Assembly: GCA_958299035.1 (NCBI GenBank) | Contig: CATQJL010000112.1 | Location: forward strand, 18,513,361-18,577,360 | Length of the DNA stretch: 64,000 nucleotides | Direction: 5' to 3' | From: Cylicocyclus nassatus | Lineage: Eukaryota; Nematoda; Chromadorea; Rhabditida; Strongylidae | Shown: one piece after another, positions 11,592 to 22,462 of the stretch | How the letters are laid out: the number at the start of each line of letters is the position of its first letter | How positions within the stretch are numbered: the first letter of the stretch is position 1 | Translations under genes and position numbers: made by a program | The notes under the pieces: model-generated | Seen by the model: the letters and a program-made list of their open reading frames with translations, nothing else | Told to the model about the DNA's origin: nothing | The model's database searches: none

Positions 11592-11975
11592 CCTAAGCTA
11601 AAGTCACGCGGTTGGGAAGCCGCACGGGGATAAATGAGCATGCTGATTACAATACCGCTCACATTTTTTGAAAAAAAGACGCGAATGCATGGACATGTAT
11701 GGACATGTACGGACATGTCCATACATGTATGGACATGTCCATACATGTATGGACATGTACGGACATGTACGGACATGTCCATACATGTATGGACATGTCC
11801 GTACATGTCCATACATGTCCATACATTCGCGTCTTTTTTTCAAAAAATGTGAGCGGTATTGTACGCAATATTGTTCTGGAAATTACATATCACTTTTATC
11901 GATTTCATCCATTTTTGGGAAAGTCTGGGCTCGAGGCTGGGAGTCGGCACAGGGAAGTAAATGAGCATGCTGATC
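11592..11975. mobile_element. Diverged family A relative carrying a large hairpin
   Basis: Flanking sequence on both sides (GAGCATGCTGATTAC at left; TTTTATCGATTTCATC, GGCACAGGG and GAGCATGCTGATCATG at right) matches family A internal units. The hairpin and ACATGT array sit in the middle. No coding sequence. Confidence 0.5.
11650..11861. repeat. Perfect 38-bp inverted repeat enclosing a 10-bp-phased ACATGT array
   Basis: The arms 11650-11687 and 11824-11861 are exact reverse complements over 38 bp. Between them lie about 13 consecutive 10-bp units, each with the palindromic hexamer ACATGT flanked by GG/TA/CC-type dinucleotides. Because every unit is near-palindromic, all reading frames of both strands read as similar Met-Asp-Met-Tyr-Gly-His-Val repeats; these ORFs are artefacts. 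The whole 212 bp could extrude as a cruciform. Confidence 0.95.
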
Positions 11976-12125
11976 ATGTCGCAGATTCAAAAAAGTTTGT
12001 TCTATTTTTATTGTTACTCACGTTTTTTAAGATAATCTCGTAGGAGATGTCGCACTTTCCGCAAAGAATGGAAACTTCGTTTTCAAAAACTACGGGTGCT
12101 ACCTCGTGTCCAGCACTAAACTTAA

Positions 12126-12558
12126 AGGTAGTGTCCGGGCAACAAGTGAATTCTGAGATTTTGCGTCGGCCCATTCGCTATGCTGAATCCGAAAATCCAC
12201 GCTGGAGAGAGCGGAACCGGCAAAAAGGGCTTTAACGCAGAGGGAAAGCAGGAGTGGGCGGGGCCTTCCACTCTGTGAAATCACTCTTCCACCTTCAAGA
12301 GCAATCTTCTCGCCTCGCTAGCCGCCTTAAGCTACCGGCCAAGTGCGAACGCGTGTTGGAATTGGAACCGAGAAGATTGCTCCCAAAGCTGAGAGTGATT
12401 TCTCGAGTTTACACCCCACTCCCTGCCAATTTCTCTCGTGCATCAGAGCCTTTTTTCAGCGTTTTCGCGCTATTCAGAGTGGATTTTCGGAATTAGCATA
12501 GCGAACGGCTCCGGTAAGCACCAAATCTCGAATTCGACTTCTCACCCGGACAATGCCT
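12126..12558. mobile_element. AGGCAG/TTAA MITE, complete
   Basis: The left end is TTAA + AGGTAGTGTCCGGGCAA, and the right end is CCCGGACAATGCCT + TTAA. The interior is related to 47323-47777 (shared GCTGAATCCGAAAAT segment) and holds an inner inverted pair, GAGCAATCTTCTC/GAGAAGATTGCTC. Non-coding. Confidence 0.8.
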
Positions 12559-12708
12559 TTAACGCGCGATGCTGCAAGGTAAAACATTTATTGAAGTTTT
12601 TATCAAAAAAGATATATGCAACGCAGATTGGCTCTAAGGAGTGAATCATATGTGGAAGGCTGGGATGGCGTAAGCTTCTTCAGATAACTCCAAATCGACT
12701 GCATATAA

Positions 12709-12932
12709 GGCCTAAGCCATACCTCGCGCGATTCCGGTCGCTGCGCGATTTGGCACAACAGCGACTCTTCGTAATTCGTCGTTAATGCGCTGCCTTTGGT
12801 CAGAACTTGCTCTGTTTGCAACAGCTTACGCAAGCTACCCAAATATGCGTCTGAGAAGTGCGCACGATAAATTTATGGAAATCTGGCTAATCGCCAAGTT
12901 GCGTGAAAGTGGCGATTCGGCCGAATCGCGTG
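12709..12932. mobile_element. TIR MITE, family B, copy 2 (right end truncated)
   Basis: The left terminus GGCCTAAGCCATACCTCGCG and the internal CGACTCTTCGTAATTCGTCG correspond to the copy at 2799. The right end stops at GAATCGCGTG, lacking the outer TIR. Confidence 0.6.
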
Positions 12933-13532
12933 TTCGGAAGCGGGAAAACTTCAAATATTGACTTTCGAATGTGATATTCGAGTTATTGAATTTTTATTCG
13001 ATGGGGACCTCCAAGTGTAGTGTACAGTGGTGTTTGAGGCTCTGAAGCTTCATCCATTAGTGCTATCAATATTCTGAAAGCAGAGATAACGTCAAGGTCT
13101 AAAGGTGGCTCTGCCAATATGTAAACTGTTTAGCTCAAGAACAACGATTTCTGTCAACAAATCTGAATCACTAAGGACACTGTGGAAAACTATCTATACC
13201 TCAAAAAACTTTGCTGGTACATCAGATCACTTCACCAGGGGTCTATTGTCTTTCGAAGTTACTCAGTGATGAGCTTCGCCAATGCTCCAAGAGACAGAAG
13301 TTCGCGACATTTCGTCTCCTATCATTTGTGGTATATCTTAGCTTCTGTCTGGTACGCGCTCTCTATCTTTCGAATGATAGACAAAGATTGAAAGATTTAA
13401 GACCTTGCGCGTTTTTTGCTGCAGTAAAAAAAGTAATGTGAGCTTTTCCGTAAAGAAGTAATGCGAGTCTTTCCTTAACTTTGCTTTTTTCTGCCGCATT
13501 CGTCAGAGTTATTAATTATTCGATAGCTAATG

Positions 13533-13540
13533 TATTTAAG
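13533..13540 (+). promoter_or_regulatory. TATA-like TATTTAAG upstream of the repeat-peptide gene
   Basis: TATTTAAG lies 27 nt before the start codon at 13568. An AG after a pyrimidine run (13558-13559) could alternatively be a trans-splice acceptor, giving an 8-nt leader. Confidence 0.45.
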
Positions 13541-13567
13541 ATCACGGTTCCAACCTTAGACTCCACA

Positions 13568-13880
13568 ATGATTTTCCTTTTCTTCTGTGTATTCGCTTTG
13601 GTCTTATCGCCAGTTGCGACGAAGAGCATTGTTGATGAAAGACTTGTGTAAGTTAATACAATAGTCTTTGCTTCTCTTATTTTTCACTGCTATGGTTTTT
13701 AGTCGAGTAAGACGACATGGATCAGGACACCATGGACAGGGCATGCTATCAGGACAGCAATGGGGACAAGGAATGCAACTAGGGCAGCAATGGGGACAGG
13801 GCATGCGACTAGGGCAGCAGTGGCCAGGACAAGGCATGGGACTAGGAGGAATGAGACCTGGGATGGGTCCATGGAGATAA
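13568..13880 (+). CDS. Small secreted Gly/Gln/Trp/Met-repeat peptide, two exons
   Basis: Exon 1 is 13568-13647. A 55-nt intron (GTAAGT...TTTTTAG) follows, then exon 2 at 13703-13880. The joined frame encodes 85 residues. Residues 1-20 (MIFLFFCVFALVLSPVATKS) form a clear signal peptide. The mature part begins acidic-to-basic (IVDERLVRVRRHG) and continues with imperfect repeats of GQGM-x-LGQQW, ending GMRPGMGPWR. It has no cysteine and is basic, so it probably acts outside the cell as a secreted or cuticle-associated peptide. Nematode Gly/aromatic-rich antimicrobial-type peptides look broadly similar, but I cannot assign a family. Promoter-like and polyadenylation signals sit at suitable distances. 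No alternative intron keeps both the signal peptide and the repeats in frame. Confidence 0.85.
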
Positions 13881-13929
13881 AAATTGCAGAAAGTTAAAGT
13901 TTATACTTGGTGCAATAGCTTCGGCACTG

Positions 13930-13935
13930 AATAAA
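13930..13935 (+). terminator. Polyadenylation signal AATAAA
   Basis: AATAAA lies 50 nt after the stop codon of the repeat-peptide gene, at the usual position for a nematode 3' end. Confidence 0.6.
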
Positions 13936-14525
13936 CCTCTCGCTAGCTTGCTGATAGAGCTGATTCTGCAAGAGATTCTCTTTCTCATGAGGACATAATT
14001 CAAAAAATATTGTTTATTAATTCCATTAATGATATTTGCGTGATGTCCTTTGTTGTAGGCATCACTATGCCAATGACACAATCCATTTCCCTGCCTTCGG
14101 TCTGCGAAAACATAGAGAAAGAAGGAACAAATTCTTCATTCTCTATCCCCCTTAAATCTACGTTATTCATACTTGAAGTCAAAAATTGTATTTTGCAGTT
14201 TTTCAAGTGTTGACTGTACCTTTGGTTGGATCACATTTTCAGTCGAAGAAGACAGCCAGCGATCTATTTCTTAGTCAATGATGGCTATTTGAAACACTAC
14301 AAATGAAACGATACGGACAGATCCAAACAAATCCCAAAGAGCTGTTTCTCAAACTAGCTCATTTTGAGGATTCGAGACTTTTGCAACACTCGCAAAAACC
14401 GTAGGTGCTATGTGAAAGAGCATAGCCGAAAAAGGTATTGTAGCACAAGAATGAAAAACGATATCTTACAATTAGAAAAATTCTGCGTATCTATCGCATT
14501 ATATGTGCTGTCTGTATCCCAACTT

Positions 14526-15503
14526 TGGTGGACTGGGTGCGGGAATTTATCTACCCAGAGAGGCATGCCGCCATGTAATTAGCAGAGGACATGAGAGGTC
14601 ATGAACTGTCAGCAACCTAATTTTCACTCAATTTGCACCGAAGACAGACAGATTTTGCTCACGACAGATACGACATCATCCTACAGTGTACGGAACCGGG
14701 ATTTCATTGAAATTTGAACTAAAAGTTCAGTAGTGAAATTAGTTTAACTAGGGTAAAAAATTGTATTCAGGGGTAATCCGCCATGCTGGTTCCAAATATG
14801 CTGGTGGTTTTGCGTGAAAACTCAAAAATTTTTCTTTTTGATTTTAATCTTGTTTTCAAAATCTTAAAATTGTCATTTGAGGGTTTCCCCGATGCTGTTT
14901 TCGAATATGCTAATCTTTTCGCTGGAAACTTCGAGAACTTTTTCTTTTGAAACCACTGCAACTTTGATAAAACTGGAAAACGAATGAAAAAAATGCTACT
15001 TTCAGAAAGACTAGAAAAAATGATATAAATGCTATGAATGCTTCCAGAACTTGATTTGGAAAAAAGATTTGAGGATTTTGTACTAAACCGTTATCATATT
15101 CGTAAAGAGCGCCTTTAGAAGCCCCCAAATCCAAGTTTTTATTCTGATTTGCCAAATATCACCACTGAACATTGATTTTATTCCCATCGCGAAGCTCGGT
15201 TTCATTTTCAAGCAAAAACACCATCATATTTGGAACCAGCATGGCAGATTACCCCTGAATACAATTTTTTACCCTAGTTAGACTAATTTCACTACTGAAC
15301 TTTTAGTTCAAATTTCAATGAAATCCCGGTTTCGTACACTGTAGGATGATGTCGTATCTGTCGTGAGCAAAATCTGCTTGTGTTCGGTGCAAATTGGGTG
15401 CAAATTAGCGTTGCTGACAGTTCATGACCTCTCATGTCCCCTGCTAATTACATGGCGGCATACCTCTCTGGGTAGATAAGTTCCGTTCCCCTGGTGGACT
15501 AGT
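14526..15503. repeat. Large fold-back element (~280-bp arms, ~410-bp loop)
   Basis: Arm 14526-14810 is the inverted copy of about 15222-15503 at roughly 90% identity by eye. Shared landmarks are ATGCCGCCATGTAATTAGCA, GGTCATGAACTGTCAGCAAC and TTTTTTACCCTAGTTA. The loop is AT-rich and non-coding. It is probably a non-autonomous DNA element with long TIRs; no target duplication is clear. Confidence 0.85.
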
Positions 15504-15904
15504 TGCGTTTCAAGCAGATCTCAATCTTAATTAGCAAACTTTCATCCTTTGAACCCGGATTCTGCTGTCCACAAAGTTCTGTGAAGATGTAAGCACATTG
15601 TAAGCTGCAAGTATGTGTAAATTTCAAAATGTGTGTTTAGCCAGAAAAATGCGCAACGTTGGGCATCTATCCCGCACACGCATGATCATTTGACGAAAAT
15701 GACTTTGTATGCTAATGATATCATAATTTCCTTGTTTTCACCTCGGAAGCCTTAGGTATTATCAAAGAAAAACGAAAACTTCAACTGAATACACTATCAT
15801 ACAAAAATGCATTTGCACTTGCAAAAATGTCTGGCAAATCTGTAAAATTTTTGAACGTTAAAAATTACAATTTCAAGGAAACTTGAGGGTTTTCACTTCC
15901 TTGT

Positions 15905-16470
15905 TGAGGGTGGAAATTTCTCACCCCAAGACATATTTTCGCACCTAAGTGATGTGCCTGAGGCACATTCAGATTCGTTGAAACGAGCTTCTCAGAATAA
16001 CAATACATGGCAAGTCCCTCCCCGTTATCCCATGTGGCTTCCAATGCTGAAGCCGGGATTTAAAAAAGTTTCAAAATGAAAATGAAGTAACGGGGTGCGG
16101 GAAGTTTCTCACCCGAGCCATAATTTCGCAACCTAAGTGGTGGCCTGCTCGGAACATCCGTACTCGCTATAATCACGAGCTCCTCAGGAGACCAGGACAT
16201 CGCAAGCCCCGCCCCCTTATCCAGTGTCGCTCCAGATGCTGAAAGCGATATTTCAAAGGAACTTTCAAAATCGAAGTTCAGAAGTGATTTTGCTTCAATC
16301 AAGACCAAATTTTAGATTTAGGGGTTTTCGAGGTCACTCTTTTCAGTAATGATATTTGTTTGTTCCACAGTCAACTTTCAGCACTGATAATGCTTCACCA
16401 AAATCAAACGGATTTAGAAGTTTTCAAAATTTCCTATTTTAAAACAAGACCGAAATTCAGGTTTTTTTCA
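15905..16470. repeat. Diverged repeat, left arm, with an internal ~185-bp direct repeat
   Basis: Two tandem versions of a TTCTCACCC...ACCTAAGTG...TTATCC...GCTGAAGC block (about 15905 and 16085) are followed by ATCAAGACCAAATTTTAGAT and CACTGATAATGC landmarks. An inverted copy lies at about 19730-20240 and a direct copy at about 22015-22200. Non-coding. Confidence 0.7.
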
Positions 16471-17678
16471 TTGAATGAACTATTGAAAAAATATCCGTAG
16501 CATACATTTGTATGGAAGTTAGTCCTGAATATTACCATATGGTTAAACTAAAATAGATCGAAGAAAATTTTAAACTGGTGCATGTGTGAAAATTATTCGT
16601 ATACGGAATAAGTTGAATTCAACTATATTCAAAATTTCTGAAATCTATGCTATGAATATTTTTTCCAATGATTCACTTATAGTTTTGCGTTGAAAGTTGA
16701 TGTAGCAAATTTTAAAATTGGCACATTAAAGTGCTGAACCTGTGCAATAAACCATTTTTCCTAATATTGTTTTCTTCTTCCAATCACTTGTTAAGCGTTA
16801 TTTTTCGTAGCTTTTCCATGTAATTTAACTAGAACTTTTCATTTTTTCATTTTTCATTTCATTCATACGCTCGAGGCGTTCCAAATCAAAAATAATAAAG
16901 TGTTAGTCATACATGGAACACAACAGCAACACATAACAAATCACCGCGTCGTCCTAGGCCCAGTCTAAACGTCTTACTAAGAAAAGTAATGTAGTAACAA
17001 TGTGATAATAAGCTTGCATGACTTGTATCTCGGCTGCACGTTATCTTTGCTAGCATAGACTCTATGGAGAAGTACCCATGCCCCCTCGTTTGCCAGCAAG
17101 GAACGATCTTTATATAATTCATAAAAGCAAACCGGAAGTTCGGGTGGCGGGTATACTGGCAAACCCCGCCCAACACGGTTCGCTGGGGAGGGTCCTGAGC
17201 TCCAAGTATAAACAGGAAAGTAGGTTGAGCAACGTAGTAAGAATCAGCAAGCCGTATGAATAGTGATAAGTTGACAGTCAGGCTGGGCCCATAACTACAT
17301 GGTCTAGTCAAGTTAGTAGAAGAACAAATCTAGCAAAGCAGAGAAAAAAAGTAGAACATGTTGAACACATGCACTGATTGAATCGGAAATGCGCACGGAT
17401 GGCAAGAGAGAGCATAAAGCGATTGGAAGCGAGCTCCACTAAACGCACAACCACTAGCTGACGTAATGAGACAGACATAAATTAACCAGGCCATAAATGA
17501 AGGTTCCAAAACCACGCAAGAAAACCTGAAAAAGAAAAGAACACTTTTAGGAATAGATGCTAGAAAGGAAAAGTAATGAAAAAAAAGTAATCAAAAGTAA
17601 AGACTTGCGAAATCCAACTGGTAAGCTGTTCTTATTGAACAAAAAACCTAAATTAGACCTAAAACGAATAAAAAAGTA

Positions 17679-19472
17679 TTAACAGAGGTACGGCCCACAA
17701 TGCAAAATATTAGGGATATCAATCTTTAGCAAACTTCTTCTAAAAGCCCAGCTATTTTTGGCAGTTAATGATTTGGGAGGTAGTCGATTGAGCCAGCGTG
17801 CACAGCGATAGAGCAATGAGTTGAAAAGACCGGAATAGAAGCTCTTTTGTAAATTAGGATAATGTATCTTAAAGCCGCCACGCCTACAACTAGCAGGTCT
17901 AAAGATCCAAAACCTGCTAGCTCTCAAATCAACCTCTTTTCGCAATATACGAAAACAAAAAACTAAGTCAGCCACTATCCTTCTATTTATCAGCGATTTC
18001 AATCCAAACATTCTAAGGCGTTCCATATAAGATGGAATATCTTCTCTGGATATACTTCGCATCTTGCGATAGAAGACCATTTTCGTAAACACTCGCTGAA
18101 CCCTTTCAAGTTTTAGGGTCTCCTTTCTACATGAGGGGTTCCATACTTGAGAGCAATACTCCAAATGAGGGAGCACACAGGCTTTATACAGTCTGATGGG
18201 GGTGTTTTCATCACATGTATGAATGTTGCGAAAAATAGCAAAAAGCGAAGAGTACGCTCTTTGCACGACATAATCAATGTGTTCAGTAAATTTCAACTGG
18301 GAATCAATCAAAACACCTAGGTCCCTGACCGATGAACACATTGTCAAAACAGAATCATTCACTTCATAATCGAAAAATCTTATTCTCCCAAAATGCAGAA
18401 AGGAGCACTTGCTAGGATTCAGAGAAAGACCATTACGCGTCGCCCAAAAGTCCAACCTTTCAACGGATGACTGTAGTGCAGCATGCATAGCGTGATGATC
18501 CTCTTCATTATAAGAAACATACAGCTTAATATCATCAGCGTAAATCTGTACGCTCACTCCACCCAAAGTCAGAAGAGAAGGTAGCTCCATAGTAAAGATA
18601 AGAAAAAGAAGAGGAGAAAGTATCCCACCCTGGGGTACACCGCTAGTACACTGATATCTCTTGGAATAAGACTGTCCAACCTTGACTGTGATAAATCTGT
18701 TTTCAAGATAAGATCGGAACCACTGTGGTAAATTTCCCTCTATTCCATAGCCTTGTAATTTGGATAGTAATACATGGTGGGGAATCTTATCAGAAGCTTT
18801 CGATAGATCCACATAGACAACATCAACAGATAACCCAGCATTAAGGGCTTTTCTCCAATCAAAAACACTTGCAACAAGATTAGTTGTAGTTGACCTTCCA
18901 GGTAAAAAACCATGAAGCTCAGGAGGAACTGGGTGGAAGTTTTTCAGCCAACGAAACAACTTCTTTCTGATGATTCTTTCCATGACTTTGATTGGAGTGG
19001 GCGTAAGACTTTTGGGACGAAAATCAGATACTGTAGAGGCAGATGCAGTTTTTGGGATTGCAACAACGATAGCTTCCTTCCACAAACTAGGTACTTCACA
19101 AAAATCAATGGAGAGATTGAATAGCTCAGAGAGAGGCTCTGAAAGCAAGTCGGCACACTTCCTATAGATAATAGGGGGAATCCCATCATAAGGCTCAGTG
19201 CAGGATGAGCTGAGAGACCTCAAAATGACTCGAACATCATCAGGCCGAAAATGTATCGTATTACAAGTTTGCTGAAGGGCGGAGCGATTAACAACAGGGG
19301 CACAATGGAGATCTTCGGATACAGAGAAAACGCTAGCAAAATATCTGCCTAAAGCTTTTGCTTTCTCACCGTCGTTCACAAAGCTGTTCCCACTTTCGTC
19401 ACTAAGAATGGGAAGATTAGTGCTGTTGTCTTGTCTGAAAACTAAACCAAATTTGAACTTGATTGTTTTCAA
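17679..19472 (-). CDS. LINE reverse transcriptase (CR1-like), 5'-truncated
   Basis: A 597-codon open frame is a non-LTR retrotransposon RT. RT motifs are VAIPKTASASTVSDFRP (about 137-153), HGFLPGRST (187-195), VDLSKASDK (221-229; relatives usually have AFD), GVPQGGILSP (278-287) and YADD (311-314). The rest is the thumb and C-terminal region typical of CR1/Jockey-like LINEs (LERVQRVFTKM, LEYCSQVWNPS). The frame has no internal stop, but no apurinic endonuclease domain precedes it before divergent repeat sequence starts around 19475, so it is a truncated insertion that cannot move itself. A 3' tail rich in TGAAAAA-like units near 16840 on this strand may be its 3' end. It lies between two inverted copies of another repeat. 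Confidence 0.9.
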   Translation of the reverse strand: MKTIKFKFGLVFRQDNSTNLPILSDESGNSFVNDGEKAKALGRYFASVFSVSEDLHCAPVVNRSALQQTCNTIHFRPDDVRVILRSLSSSCTEPYDGIPPIIYRKCADLLSEPLSELFNLSIDFCEVPSLWKEAIVVAIPKTASASTVSDFRPKSLTPTPIKVMERIIRKKLFRWLKNFHPVPPELHGFLPGRSTTTNLVASVFDWRKALNAGLSVDVVYVDLSKASDKIPHHVLLSKLQGYGIEGNLPQWFRSYLENRFITVKVGQSYSKRYQCTSGVPQGGILSPLLFLIFTMELPSLLTLGGVSVQIYADDIKLYVSYNEEDHHAMHAALQSSVERLDFWATRNGLSLNPSKCSFLHFGRIRFFDYEVNDSVLTMCSSVRDLGVLIDSQLKFTEHIDYVVQRAYSSLFAIFRNIHTCDENTPIRLYKACVLPHLEYCSQVWNPSCRKETLKLERVQRVFTKMVFYRKMRSISREDIPSYMERLRMFGLKSLINRRIVADLVFCFRILRKEVDLRASRFWIFRPASCRRGGFKIHYPNLQKSFYSGLFNSLLYRCARWLNRLPPKSLTAKNSWAFRRSLLKIDIPNILHCGPYLC

Positions 19473-19729
19473 AATAACAAAAATATTTTCCGCTTTTCTT
19501 CAACACCACTCCGAGTTTTCTAGGTCTATTATGAAGCTTTCTGGCATTGGTCCAGCTTCGATGACTTCAGTGACCTATAATACTTCATCATCATACTTGG
19601 CTGGGTCATTATTAGTGCTGTCCCCTGACATAATCTTGAGACTGAATTCAAGGAGAAAATCAGTACGGAATCACATACGTATTTCTGCATCTGGCATTTC
19701 AATTCTATGAAAGTAATTCGGTTTTTGTG

Positions 19730-20240
19730 AGAAGAACATTTTGTCTTCAAGAATGTTTGAAAAATCAAACCGTTATCGATAGTGCACAAAACATATCGTT
19801 GTCAAAAAGCGATTTCGATAACCCGTAAACCTAAACTGTCTTGTTTTGAAATGAGAAATTTTGAAAACCTCTAACGAATTCCGATTCTGTTTAAGCATTA
19901 TCAGTGCTGAACGTTGTTTGCGAAAAACAAACCTTACTACTGAATAGAGCAAGCTCAAAAACCCCTAAATCCGAAAATCGGTCTTGATTGGAGCAAATTC
20001 ACTTCTGAACTTCTATTTCGAAAGTTTCTTTGAATTTCCGGTTTCAGCGTTTGGAGCAACACTGGATAAGAGAGGAGGCTTGCGACGTCCTAGTCTCCTT
20101 AGGGGCTGGTCATTACACCGAGTCTGAATCTACCAGGCACACCACTTAGGTGCGAGATTATGGCTCGAATGAGAAGCTTGCACCTCCCCCCCCCCTAGAT
20201 AGCAAAATTGCTGCAATCAAGACCAAATTTCGGATTTGGG
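19730..20240. repeat. Diverged repeat, right arm (inverted relative to 15905-16470)
   Basis: Read on the minus strand it repeats the landmarks GAGCCATAAT, ACCTAAGTGGTG, TTATCCAGTGT, ATCAAGACCGA and CAGCACTGATAATGC of the left arm. The two arms flank the truncated LINE. Confidence 0.65.
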
Positions 20241-20781
20241 GGTTGACGTCGTAGATGCGATAGGTGGAAACATTTCTCTGACCCCCTTCACTTTGGGGCC
20301 GGCATCTGGCTGATCCCTTTCACCTGAGGTTGAGACTAGAATCAAGGCATAACTGCAGAATCAAACAATTGTTACAATGACACTTTTTGTTCAAAAAGAA
20401 AAGCTGCTCTTCTTCTCAGACATCGAGACTGCATGAGATTATCAAATCAACAGCGTTTTGTTAAAGAAACGCATGCTCGAGACCTTCTGCGCACTCAAAG
20501 TGGCGTTGTTATCGAAACATGATCAAAAATAAAAAGGATGTCTGATTTTTTTAGTAATTATGTGTCAATGAATACACATTGTCTCAAGATAGAGTTAAGC
20601 AAGAGCAGAAAATGTGGACTGGCCAAGATGGGTGCATGTTTATTAACCAAAATCGTACAGTACCTCCTTTCACTAGAGAGAATAATAACAAATAAAAAAT
20701 CCGTTAGATTACTCGTTTCTCAAGCTTTCGAAACATATACAGGAGTTCGAAAAAGACCTTCTTGGTTTGAAAAGATAATGA

Positions 20782-21920
20782 CCCAGAATTGGCTGATGTA
20801 GCGAGATAAAACTGCTCGTATCTCGCTTCACAGAAAAGCTAAGAAAAAAGAGACGGTCTACGTCGATTTCTTGTGTTCTTAGCTATCGAAAGGTATACAA
20901 AGTGTTGGTGCACAAAGCTTTTCCAGTCCAAAAAAGTTTTGCTCCGGCGACCCATGGAAAGCCGGAGCGGGGTGGAGCAAGTTAGTATTGAATATCTCCA
21001 CCTCATTTTTAAAAAGCCACAAATTTTTTCACCCCAAAACCTATATATTATTAGAAAGCCCACGAAAAAGCGATTCGACATAGACCGTCTCTTTTTCTTT
21101 ATCTCCCCTCTACCTAGAGATACATGACATTTTAGCTAAAAACACGTGCGTTTTTGTCAAGAAATTCCTGCGTGAAGAATGAATAAAGGTGCCTGATTGT
21201 CTAACAGTCTCACAGAGCAATACCTTTTTAGTAAACGAAGACCGTCTCTTTTTTTCTATCTTTGTCTTTTCTTTCAAAAATGAAGCACAAAATAATGACA
21301 CAAAATTAGCTGGTGTGTAGGCGTATAAAATTGCTCGTATCTCGCTTCACAGAAAAGATATGAAAAAAGACGGTTTATCTCGATTTTCCATGATCTCAGC
21401 TTTCGAATGGTATAAACATGTTAGGGCTTTTTTGCTTACCGGCTCTAAAGAGCACTTGCTCCGGCGACCGATAAAAGCCAATTTGGGGGAGCTGGGTGGA
21501 GCAAGCTGATAGTATATATCTCCCCATTTTTAAAAACTGTTAAGTTTTTTCGCTCAACAGTCTATATACCATTCGAAAGCCTAGGAAAAGGAGATTCGAT
21601 TTAGACCGCTTCTTTCTGCCCTCCTCTTCCGAGAGATATACTGCATTTTATCTGAAATCATGTCCATTTTCAACAGCAGATTTCTGTCAAACGAAGACCT
21701 AATCACTGCTGGTTATCTATCTATGTTACAGAGCGAGTCGTTTTTCGTGGCATTCATTTGGAGAGCAGAAAGTGAAGACACAAAATCAGTTGATGTATGA
21801 AGTACATAAAATGCCTCATATCTCGCGGCACAGAAGACCTGAAAAAATTCGACGGCCTATGTCAATTCTACACGATTCAGCTTTCGAATTTTATATAACC
21901 TGTTGGGGCATTTTGCTTTC
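20782..21920. repeat. Three diverged tandem copies of a ~500-bp unit
   Basis: The block GATRTAG...ATAAAAYTGCTCGTATCTCGCTTCACAGAARA...AAGACGGTYTAY...CAGCTTTCGAA recurs at about 20790, 21310 and 21785 (spacings ~518 and ~479). The first two copies also share TTGCTCCGGCGACC and TGGAGCAAG further in. It is an old, satellite-like duplication with no coding sequence. Confidence 0.7.
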
Positions 21921-22014
21921 AGGGCTCACTACCCCCTACCTTGCAAGGATGGGAGTAGCAAAGACCCCCTTCACCCGGAGAGGGCCCGGCTCCCCCTATC
22001 GCACCTATGGTTGA

Positions 22015-22200
22015 GGTTGCTCTTTTCAGTAGATTTGTTTGTTGCAACGTCAAAGTTCAGCACCGATAATGCCCAACCAAGCCGAATCCAAATCGGATTT
22101 AGATGTTCTCGGAATCTCCTTTATCAAAACAAGACCGAACTTCAGGTTTACGGGTTCTCGCGCTTTTCCGATAATGGTGTATGTTTTGTGCAATATCAAT
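22015..22200. repeat. Third copy of the 15.9/19.7-kb repeat
   Basis: CTCTTTTCAGTA, TTTGTTTGTT, CAGCACCGATAATGC and AAAACAAGACCGAA match the left arm in the same order and orientation. Confidence 0.6.
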
Positions 22201-22314
22201 AGCGATTTGGTTTTCTGAATTTTTTTTGGAGACAAAAAGTGTCTCTAGAAATCGGATCATTTCCTAAGAGAAGAAATGCCAAATGCGGTAATATGTAATG
22301 TCGATTCGTTGGCC

Positions 22315-22462
22315 GTACGGACTGCTCAACCGTGCGGACCACGCGCGGCGCGGTCAAAATGTTGTGAGAGCACGATTTTAACAAGTTTGAGTGGCGAGTT
22401 TGTATTGGAGCAAGCGTTTACCTCGCGGCGCGTGCTCCGCGGTTATGTCCAGTCCGTACACT
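22315..22462. mobile_element. Short GC-rich TIR element
   Basis: GTACGGACTG at the left and CAGTCCGTAC at the right are inverted, followed inward by partly paired ACCGTGCGGACCACGCGC and GCGCGTGCTCCGCGGT. About 148 bp, non-coding. No target duplication is clear. Confidence 0.5.

Noticed and set aside
11588..11964. Six overlapping ORFs encoding Met-Asp-Met-Tyr-Gly-His-Val repeats
   Set aside because: They arise because the 10-bp palindromic array is open in all frames of both strands; not genes.
13842..14213. Minus-strand small secreted protein near 14.1 kb
   Set aside because: A hydrophobic MKNLFLLSLC start exists, but no promoter, consistent intron or repeat exon supports it.
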